DNA from: Xanthoparmelia taractica
Lineage: Eukaryota; Ascomycota; Lecanoromycetes; Lecanorales; Parmeliaceae
Assembly: GCA_033085395.1 (NCBI GenBank)
Contig: MU853191.1
Span: 1 to 64,000 of the forward strand
Reading direction: 5' to 3'
DNA: 64,000 nt
A program made the position numbers and the translations under genes. Each line of letters opens with the position of its first letter. Position 1 is the stretch's first letter. Below the pieces are notes generated by a model. It saw only the letters and a program-made list of their open reading frames with translations. It was not told the DNA's origin and searched no databases. Positions 55,683 to 64,000 of this stretch are shown piece after piece.

Positions 55683-55872
55683 TTGTGTCCTAGCCATGAC
55701 CTAACGTACTCTCAGCATGAGCATCTACCAGTTAGACGTAAGAGACAATAAATAGATGAAATGTGTAAGGATGAGCGGGCGTGAGTAAGGTTGAGAAGTG
55801 AGTGGGCTGAGGCGTGAAAGGAGTGTGAGAAGAACATGAAACAGATGGATTGAAGGCATCTTTATAAGTAGT

Positions 55873-56036
55873 GTATTTGTGGGAGCGACAAATATTAGCG
55901 ACTTGTATGGCCGACTTGTAGGGATAGATTAGTATGAGCGACTTTGGGGAGCGACTTATAGGGGCGACTTGTATGGGAGATTTATATGGGCGACTTTGCC
56001 CAGCGACTTTGCAGAGCGACTTGTATGAGCCACTTA
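55873..56036 (+). repeat. GCGACTT-core degenerate repeat cluster C
   Basis: Seven exact GCGACT cores lie in about 160 bp, again all on the plus strand, in units such as gtatgagcgacttt, ataggggcgacttg and tatatgggcgactttgc. It lies about 190 bp after the hydrolase stop codon. Confidence 0.85.
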
Positions 56037-56809
56037 TCCCCAAGTATTCTCCATATTGGCCGTATCTCCTTCCTCCTCCACCTCTCCTGCCTCTCCTGCC
56101 TCCCGTTCATCACCCACATCCCCCCCCGCATACCTGCCTACCACCGTCTTTCCACCATCTCTACAGCATAAACATCTCACCCGTCCTCTCTATACACACA
56201 CCCGCGCAGCCTACATCCTCGGTCAGCTATCTGATCTTACACGCCACGGGCCCGCCCCACACCATAGAGCATCCATCATACCTACTTCCATTCATTCATT
56301 CACCTGCGTACCCGTCAAGACCTGCCTTACTTTATCTCAATGACACAGCAACACTGCAGGCCCTGTAGTCCCTCCCTCGCGACTTCCTTATCGTAATCAC
56401 TACGTCGATAAGGCAAATCCATAAGCCCAAACCAGATGGAATCTTCAAGATGACAGAGATTGCACGACGTATATTTTCACCCGCTGCCCGTGATGCTGCT
56501 CTGGCGTAAACCTCCAAACTGATGGATTCAACACTTCACTCCTAGACTCGGGTCCATCGTGCATTTGATTCCAATGCCTAAACTATTACACCTACGCCAT
56601 CCCCCCGCGTAAAAACAGATGTCGTAATTAGTAAGCAGTAAGCAGAGCAAGAAAGAAATCAGCCTTGAAAACCATCCAGGGGTCCATGACTACATTACCA
56701 GAGCGTATAAGGTAAGGTATCTACACATACGGATGAAAAATTCGCCATACAAATCATATAAAAGAAAGCGAAACACCCCCCCGGGCCCCCAAACATCACT
56801 CAACACCTC

Positions 56810-56860
56810 CATCTCCACCTCAATCTCCATCTCCACCTCCACCGTCATCTCACCTTCAAC
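56810..56860 (+). repeat. ctccat/ctccac hexanucleotide tract
   Basis: Imperfect tandem hexamers of ctccat and ctccac form a C/T-rich tract in non-coding DNA. Confidence 0.7.
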
Positions 56861-57310
56861 CCCATCCCCCCTTCAAACCCCTTCCCACCCCCACACACTT
56901 CCTACCCAACGGCACCAAGAACCCCAACTCGCACCAAAATCCCCCGTCCCCCCCATGCATAAACCTACGCATGCAAGACGCAAACGCCCTTTCCCACACT
57001 TCCCCAATCCGATATGTGAAGTAAGTCGTTCCGCGTCACCTTCACCGGATCCTGACGCCTATTGAATGCCTCCAAGAAGGACACCGCAGTGAAAGGAAAA
57101 AGGAACTTCGAGCTGAATCGAGCGAAAAGTCACGGGACAGGATTCAAGCTCGACGAATTTCGAAAGAGTATCGAACCGACTATTCACAACCTGCGAGACA
57201 AAATGAGTAAGATCCCTAACTGAGTAATTGAAGATAATTCTAAAGGGGATGAACCCTTCCGCCTCCCGGCAACACCCTGCCCCCCAGCCTGACCCTTAAA
57301 TAATCACCCA

Positions 57311-59975
57311 TCATTGCGTAGGCCAATGACCAAATTGAGGCATGTTGTTGAGATAGCCCATCTGATTGAACGCCCCCGCGTTCGACGACAATTCATTGTC
57401 CTGATAGTTCTGGGTTTGGTCAGCCTGTATCAAATGCGTGAATAGATTTGGGTCAAGATCCATTGGAAAATCGAAGGCCACATCATTCCAAGAGGGTTGC
57501 ACTGCGTAATTGGGACTGGTGTAGCCGTTGGGCGATTGGAACTGGTTGGGCCACGTGGTTGCATTCATGGTAGGAGCCTTGCTGAAGTCGGTAAGGAAGT
57601 TGAGCTTGTCCGTGTACTGTGGAGGACCTTCTCGTTTCGGTTCCGTTAGTCTAGGAGGCTCGAATCCTGCAGCCGGCCGCGTTTCCTCCTTTACTGGCTT
57701 GTGTGGCTTCCCTTGTTGCTGGAACCAGACCTTGACTTTGGCCAATATTGCAAGGAATTTGGCACCGATAGTGTGCATGGTCTGATCATCCAGCGCGGCC
57801 ACAGCCTTCAGATGAACGAGGAGCTTGTCAAGGTAGAAAGAGACCTTGATATCTTCGTGTTTTAGTACGTTTCCGAGCTCGGTGGTGCTAGTACTGATGG
57901 AGAGTTTGATAAGAATAACAACAGCGTAAACTATACGGACGTAGACGAGCGTCGGGGTCCCGCGGATCTCTTGGACGCTATAGAATATCTCAGGGTCAGT
58001 AATCCTAGAGTAAAATCCTGCCTAGGTATTTCTGGGGGGCGCTGCAAGCTCTTTGCTTCCCCGCCATATTCACCGACCCAGAAGACAGTAATGATTAAGA
58101 GTCTAGAGTCCTTCGGGTTCTTACGTACCTCATGTTCAGAAACGTCTCAATCACTGCGTCTGACGAAGAGATGCATTGAATGATGGCGTTGATGTACGGT
58201 GGGGTCAGAGTTCCATTTGGGGAATGTGGCATGGAATCGTTTACTGCTACTGAAAATGGTGGTTTAAAGTCTTCGGCGTCATGATCAGGATGAAGGGCGA
58301 TTTCGTGCAGGTATATGTTGTTTCCGTGGTAGGTAATCTCCAGGAATGCTGAATGAGCGTTAGCACCAGATCTTGTAAGCCAGCACTCGGGAGGACGAAC
58401 GGTTCATGACGTTATCGTTGTTAATAGCATGCTGCCTCCATGCTTCCAACTGCTTCTCATAGCTCTGCAGCATATGTTGAGCGCGCTCATCGGCGAGGCT
58501 GACCGTATCATCAGGGCTGTCTAATGCGAAGTTTCTTCCGCACTCCTCGCCAAGACGTTGTAGCTGAACCCATGCTACAAGCCTCTTATCAGTGGGCGCA
58601 GCATCTGGCGATGTTCTCAGGACTACACAGCAATCCTCCATCCAAGAAGAATAGCGGAGGAAATTTGGAAGGCGCAGACTCATAGATATCGAAGCACAGA
58701 ACAAGTAACATGCCAACAATGTCCGGCGGCTCTCTAAGGAACTGCTATCCGGCAAATGCTTCCTTGGGGACATGACGTGCTGCTCAGAGCCTGCCTCGTA
58801 AGAAACATCCAGCGGTTGTCCGACGGGAAACCTCGTCGTGGACCCTTGTTCCTCGGCTAAACCGGGACGTTGCCCGGCAAGGAGCATTTTGGAGTGTTGC
58901 TGCCCTCTCGCATTCCCCTTTGGCTTACTGGCAAGCCCCAAATCCAATGCCATTGTAGCTGCCATATGTATCTGTTGATGGAACTTGAGATCCTCGGACT
59001 TTTCTGGTGGGTAGGTCCAGAGAATCGAAACCAAAAGAGACTGTAACAGCTCAAGTGACTTGAGTCCCTGAAGGGACACTTTCGTGGCATATACCCTTTG
59101 AATCTCTTTATTCAATTTACGGTTTAATGACGGATCTGAGGTTCCAGAACTCGCCGCCAGCACGGCCAGGAAGATTATAGGTTTCTTCGCTCTAAGCTCG
59201 GACATAGTACAGCTTATTGGGACTGCCGGATACTGCGGCATAAGTTCATCGATATATCTTTGGTAGAACTCTGTCGCCTTGGCCGTGTTCAGAATGCCAC
59301 GATCAATTACATCCGGCAGAATCGATGTTGGCCCGGAAGCTTCGGCATTCTGTTCCCAGGCGTGCCTGGACGAAAAAAGGTTGTGGGGTAGCGCATGTTT
59401 TTTGCCATGGCCCACGTATGAGTTTTCTTTTGTAGATGTTCCTGGACTGAGACAGCTCTTTGAGAATGAAAAGACTCCTCCGATGTCACTATTTGTCCCC
59501 TGAGAGCCGACGACCTCTTCCTCTTTCTCGACACTTGACGGTGTTGAGCTACTCCTCCCGTGCTCCAAGAGGAAGCTCATCTCCGCAACCCGTTGTTCGA
59601 GCTCCTTGACCCTTGTATCTGTTCTCTTCCGGCGCCGGGTCTTGCTGTGCGTAGTGTAGACCTATGAAGTCATTAGCTTCTGCCGTTCCCCAAGACCGTC
59701 GCGGTTCGACGCGGGCATAATGGCATTGGAGTGGTAAGGGGTCGTACGCATTCTCTGCTTGCTCTCGCGCAGCGTTGGCACTTGGACGACTTGGAATCCT
59801 CGTTGGCAAGGCATCGTACTTTTCTCATCCGGCAGGCATCACAGGCTCCAATAGTGCCCTGTTGGCTCTTCCCTCGCGTAACGGTTGGCTCACGTTGGAC
59901 TTCCGGATCCTCTGGTATCGTAGGCACTTCTGATTTGTTTTGCATAAGGTCAAAAGCCGTCTCCATTGCTGCCAT
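57311..59975 (-). CDS. Zn2Cys6 fungal transcription factor
   Basis: Minus-strand exons 59975-59748, 59661-58401, 58348-58129 and 57977-57311 give about 791 residues. The binuclear cluster spans residues 45-76 (Cys 45, 48, 55, 66, 69, 76; CDACRMRKVRC then CQRCARASREC). Exon 2 continues VYTTHSKTRRRKRTDTRVKE, the linker and coiled-coil dimer helix (ELEQRVAEMSFLLEH). The middle has the fungal-specific TF domain pattern (EFYQRYIDELMPQYPAVPIS, then LLQSLLVSILWTYPP and AATMALDLGLASKP). Joins at C plus CA and AG plus C keep motif continuity, ending in YVRIVYAVVILIKLSISTST. The C-terminal Asn/Gln-rich tail may activate transcription. It resembles Leu3/War1-type proteins but the target genes are unknown. 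Confidence 0.9.
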
Positions 59976-60289
59976 CAGTGCGATGTCGAGACAACGGTGG
60001 GGGCATCAAAAACTCAGATGACACCGCCATGATCTCCGCACTATGCCACTCCCAGACTCTCAGTCGTAATCGTACATATACCCTAAAGCCGCACAAGGCT
60101 GGGCGGCTACGACAGGTAAGGTGCGGCAAAGTATCGATGTACCTGCTCAAGTTGAGTATTGAACCCGGTAAAGATTCACGTTTCATCGGTGCAAGAGATC
60201 GATCACAAAGATAAGATTTAGGGTAGAGAGCCGTTGGAGAACATTAAGCGTATGCTCCGCTCGAGCTTATATGTACATGTTCATTATCA
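59976..60289. other. Intergenic region
   Basis: This 314-bp stretch holds the promoter of the Zn2Cys6 gene and the 3' flank of the secreted-protein gene. Overlapping open frames on both strands (for example 59950-60186) have no features. Confidence 0.5.
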
Positions 60290-61036
60290 TTATTGCGGCA
60301 TACTCATGACAATAGCAAAACAGCTCATAGCCCCTAGCAAAACCTTCGCTCCGCGGCTCTGGTCCCGCGTCCTTTTCCCACCCTCATTGATAAGGACATA
60401 GCAACCCACGGTTCGTGTAGGAGCACCAACGTTCGCCTCTACCAATGTTGTATATCCTGCAGCACAAGTACCCGAGTTCGTCGCCTGCACCTCTTGTCCT
60501 GCTGCCGCCGTTGTGGTCGTAGTGTAAGGAGCGTATGTTGATGTGGAGGGGTAGTACGTCGAAGTGGCTGGGGTGTAGTACGTCGTTGTTTTTGGGGTAT
60601 AGTAGGACTGGACAGTCGCCACAGTCACAGGGACAATTGGGACGACGTTCAGCGGGGTCGAGGATGGGCAGTTGCAATTCTGATTCGCACCCTGATAAAC
60701 GGTCGTGGTTTTTTCGGGTTGATTCCATGTTGAGGAAGATGAGGTGTAGTATTGTCCTGCAGCGCCTGCATTGGAGCTGTATGCGCTCCCCTGACAGTTG
60801 TACCCAGACGCACAACATGCGACTTTCCCCGCATCGTCCCAGGCGCATGATTGACCGGATCCGCAGCAATATTGCGATTGACCCATATTAGAGCAGGACG
60901 TTTGATCCGAGGCGACAGGAGCGCCATTAAGATAGATCGCCGTAAAGAAGCTTCCAACGCTGTTCTGAGCCGCCGTCAAAGAGAGATGAAGAGAGAGGCA
61001 GAAGAGAAGGAATAGGCGAGAGATTGAGGTCAGCAT
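60290..61036 (-). CDS. Secreted cysteine-containing, probably GPI-anchored protein
   Basis: One frame encodes 248 residues. A clear signal peptide (MLTSISRLFLLFCLSLHLSL, cleavage near AAQ) is followed by a Cys-rich module with CSNMGQSQYCCGSGQSCAWD and a CCASGYNC turn, in the style of small fungal wall proteins. The middle is Thr/Tyr/Pro-rich with YTPKTTTYYTPATSTYYPST-like repeats, suited to O-glycosylation. The end is a hydrophobic tail (GAKVLLGAMSCFAIVMS) after a hydrophilic spacer, as in GPI-attachment signals. It is probably at the cell surface or in the wall. No enzyme motif is seen and the function is unknown. Confidence 0.82.
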   Translation of the reverse strand: MLTSISRLFLLFCLSLHLSLTAAQNSVGSFFTAIYLNGAPVASDQTSCSNMGQSQYCCGSGQSCAWDDAGKVACCASGYNCQGSAYSSNAGAAGQYYTSSSSTWNQPEKTTTVYQGANQNCNCPSSTPLNVVPIVPVTVATVQSYYTPKTTTYYTPATSTYYPSTSTYAPYTTTTTAAAGQEVQATNSGTCAAGYTTLVEANVGAPTRTVGCYVLINEGGKRTRDQSRGAKVLLGAMSCFAIVMSMPQ

Positions 61037-64000
61037 TGTAGCAGTCTGAAGCGCGCAGCCTGCATCCAGTTATTCATTGACAATGACGGCGCATTGGGAC
61101 GATTGCTTTTGGAGAATGGGGAGTAGCCTTGCAACTTTGGAATAATAATAGGTCCATCATCAAAGTGGGAAGAAGGCGAGAAAACTAGTTTCTGGTCCAA
61201 CATTGGAGCTCTACCCAGTACCCATTGACGATAGTGCTTTCGGTCACCTGTTCCCTCCAACTTGCCGAAGGTTTGTGGGGTCTAGACCGGAAATCATCGT
61301 GTGTTCTGGCTATCTTTAGCCTTATCGCAGCCCTAATCATCCTCCTCTGCTTCCCAGCCTTGTCCAGATTGACCATGTTGACGGCATCAGAGTAGACAAT
61401 TGAGAGGATAATTTCGAAGTGTATGGAAACATCTTGTACGTTTTAAAGGAGGGTTGAGAAGAGAGTAGCCAGGAGATGATTTTATTCTTGATGGTCTGAG
61501 AGCTACACATGTTGGGCTTTTGACAGCATGATACCCAATGAATGTAATCAGGTCTGTTGATATCTGAACAGGCTGCTACCAATATGCAATGACCAGCTCA
61601 AAATTCCTTGCTTTAGCTCTATGTCTCAAGGTCCGGTCCCTCAAGACGCTAGGGTTCCATGGCTATAGGCCCAAGCGATGCAATACCACACAAGACTAAG
61701 ATCTCCGATGTTCAGCAAAAAATGAGCTGGAACCCTTCAACTAAACCTCAGCTCTCCCTTCTCTTTGCTTCCGACTCCTAGTGTATCTTCTATGAATTGC
61801 TTCTATGTCACCTTGCTGTCTTTATTGACATTACACCACATTGAAACCGGCCTGACGGACACCTCCCCCAAAGATCTCGAGCGATGAGTGGTATTGCCAA
61901 AGGCCGCTACATCTTGTCCAGCGCCGCCGAGGGTCTGGATCTCGAAGGCTTTGTTAGCCCAGATCCGATTGAACGGTACCAAAGGTATCAACGACAGCTT
62001 GTGGGCCGGCTGGGACGGGTGTAGGCGCAGCGGCTCAATGCATGCAAGATTGTCTGGGACTTTTTATGCGGGTGCATGCATATGGCAGACTATTGGTAAG
62101 ATTAGGGCCGTCATAGTTGAGTGATGCAGATGTTGCATTTAGAGCGACAGGCTTCCTGACCACCTATCCGGCTGTCAATGCTCATTGTTTCTGCCAATTG
62201 GTACGGGTAGAAAGCTCAGGATTGAGTGTATTGCTGAGTAGCTTCCTCACGATCGCAGTAGGTATGGACGACGACATTTTGGCAACAGCAGTGCCCGATT
62301 TGTGTCAGAGGGCGAGACTAGAAGTCTTGAGGCTGCAAGATCAAAGATTGGCGTCTGCCTCGGACCCTTAATGGTGACGGGAAAAAGACCTCCAAGTCCC
62401 ACGTTTGGGACTCTTTTTCTTTCATTTCCATTGCTTAGAAGATCCCAATCCCTTTTCAGCCTTCCACATTGCGTGAAAGATGCAGCTATGGGAATGAGCG
62501 CCAAGCTTCATAAGGCTGCATCTCGCTAGCTCGGCAGATATCAATACTAACCCAATCAAACCGTTGCGTCTGTGCGACACTTTCCATCGTTGGAGCATAC
62601 TGTGCATGAAGAATTGAGCTGCATTGGGTCGTCCGTTACCCCTTAAATTAACGACCTGCAGCGTCTCCTAGACCGAATCGATATCTATTGACCTGATCGC
62701 CAATACCACACGTTACACAAATGCTATCCCAAACGGCGCACAAGCAGCGAGCCAACTTTTCATAGACTGCTCTCCCTATCCAATCACGCCCCGAGGAAGG
62801 GCCAAGATGCTGATCAGGAATAACCGGTCGACTACACTACTAGGTAGCCAGAGGCCTGACGTACTATCTCCATGGCTAGAACCCTGAAGCTCTCGATGAC
62901 TTGCTGATTTTCAACCACTTTTAAAAAGAAAAAAATGCCTTCACTTGCATTGCGTAGGATCTAGACACGTGGCATCCAAGATCAACGATGTGTCAAACAC
63001 TTGTTTTTGTCCAGTCTAATTGATTCCTCCGCCCTAGAAGCGTATAACCCACGTACAGCGTCCAGACCTTCCTTGCCAAATTTATCCCTTTCAATCTGCG
63101 GTCCAGAGCAAGCTACTTGTCTGCCTCGGATCAAGTACCGAATTTGATTGTCATCCCATTAGCCAGCGCATCCAACCTGGTCGAGCTTTGGAGGAGGACT
63201 GGTTGTCGGAGAAGCAGTATCGAGCGATCTTATATTCGCCGCCGACTTCTCTAGAAACGAAGAGTATCTGATTGGCCTTAGTCCCCTTTCCATGGCCTTT
63301 AGCGACAGTCGTGCCAGCCAAGTTAGTACCCGTATTTGATCAGCTGCCAGGGCTCAGCGTATAGCTTCTCTTAGTGTTTACGAGCGAAGGCATATTCAGG
63401 GCTGACAGGCACAACCTCCTGAATGTCAAGTTTGACGATTATTCCGAACAGACCTGCGTAGGTCTTGCGCACATTGGCAATGCCAACGCATGAGGGGGAG
63501 CATGGGGGCCATGACGATGCCATCGTGACTGTTTGAGCATCGCGCAGTCTTCAGCGCTTGCCTTATTGATGGCATCTTGGTAGGCACGCAGCGTCAACGT
63601 CCAATGCAAGAAGAACGGTCCAGTCTGCTACACCCAAAGGATGGGGTTTTCCTCCTGACTGGGACATCCACATGGTTGTTAATGCATCACACCAGTGCCT
63701 CTTTATGCAAAGCCAACTGGTCGCTGCTGGCGCCACAAATCCATCAGCGCCATCTTGCGAATGGAAGCTGCCGGAGGAGATGGATGCATGATCTAAATAT
63801 CTAAGCCTGAAAAGTACGAGATCGGAATCACTGGTGTTGAAGCCAAGGGAGCAGACCAGACCAATCTCATAGGGACAATGTCCATATAAGATGCCAGCTA
63901 CGTTTGACAGCCATCCTTGTGACCTCTCTCAAGTTATCGTCCCTTAACAATAATCATTGAAAGACTTGAGCGCGGGGTTGGGCCTGACCAATCTCAAGCT
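61037..64000. other. Right-edge region without a supportable gene
   Basis: About 3 kb at the end of the window. A short plus-strand frame from 61884 (MSGIAKGRYILSSAAEGLDL start) reads 46 residues and stops near 62024; it looks coding-like but has no partner exon I could join. Frames at 62117-62371, 62247-62504 and 63577-63804 show no family features. A cysteine pair context (VQCKKNGPVCYTQ) near 63600 is too short to call. Degraded genes cannot be excluded. Confidence 0.45.

Larger units (their letters stand above)
55683..57310. other. Low-complexity intergenic region
   Basis: This 1.6-kb stretch lies between two convergent genes. Repeat cluster C lies at 55873-56036. C/T-rich tracts follow (56065-56110 and 56810-56960, the latter with ctccat/ctccac hexamers). 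Small open frames read Pro/Ser/Thr only. No gene is supported. Confidence 0.55.

Noticed and set aside
53494..56036. GCGACTT clusters as a CRISPR-like array
   Set aside because: Units are degenerate, spacing is irregular, there are no unique spacers of fixed length, and the host is a eukaryote.
1..64000. tRNA or rRNA genes
   Set aside because: I looked for B-box-like ggttcgaatcc contexts and cloverleaf arms on both strands and found none that hold up. A dedicated scan with tRNAscan-SE would settle this.

Overview
The window is a gene-dense stretch of nuclear chromosome from a filamentous ascomycete (Pezizomycotina). The evidence is split genes with short introns (mostly 48-75 nt, GT-AG), C-4-to-ergosterol-type sterol chemistry (ERG4), Zn2Cys6 regulators, a decayed HET-domain gene and a Pho80-type cyclin. 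I cannot place the class from sequence alone. No tRNA, rRNA, CRISPR array or intact transposon was seen.

Layout. 0.5-13 kb: a peroxisomal long-chain acyl-CoA synthetase (C-terminal AKL), a Nudix hydrolase (minus), a VTC2/3-type SPX polyphosphate-complex subunit (plus), a conserved gene of unknown function and a Pho80-like cyclin (minus). The VTC subunit and the cyclin both belong to phosphate physiology. 13-23 kb: the GID5/ARMC8-like armadillo subunit of the GID ubiquitin ligase, a fructosamine-3-kinase-family protein, a dienelactone-hydrolase-like enzyme whose last intron holds a GATA microsatellite and a 100-N assembly gap, and ERG4. 23-31.5 kb: an RNF10/MAG2-like RING E3 and a UBP3/USP10-like deubiquitinase, head to head over a 462-bp shared promoter, then a mitochondrial-carrier-family gene that needs a 7-nt microexon. 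31.7-37.2 kb: the histone chaperone SPT16 and a broken HET-domain gene. 37.8-44.2 kb: a SAE2/CtIP-like DNA-end-resection factor, divergent from an F-box protein, then a seven-knuckle GIS2/CNBP-like protein. 46.4-52.1 kb: a SWIRM (Fun19-like) protein, a CDC50/Lem3 flippase subunit and a secreted M43 metalloprotease with a very G-rich last intron. 52-64 kb is looser. It holds low-complexity DNA, an HSL-type alpha/beta-hydrolase flanked by clusters of a degenerate repeat (core GCGACTT), a Zn2Cys6 factor, a secreted probably GPI-anchored protein, and about 3 kb with no supportable gene.

Most exon structures were rebuilt by hand by joining reading frames at GT-AG (once GC-AG) sites until conserved family motifs were continuous. 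All joins are predictions. The observations most worth a second look are the antagonistic RNF10/USP10-type pair on one bidirectional promoter, the 7-nt microexon, and the one-stranded GCGACTT repeat clusters around the esterase gene.
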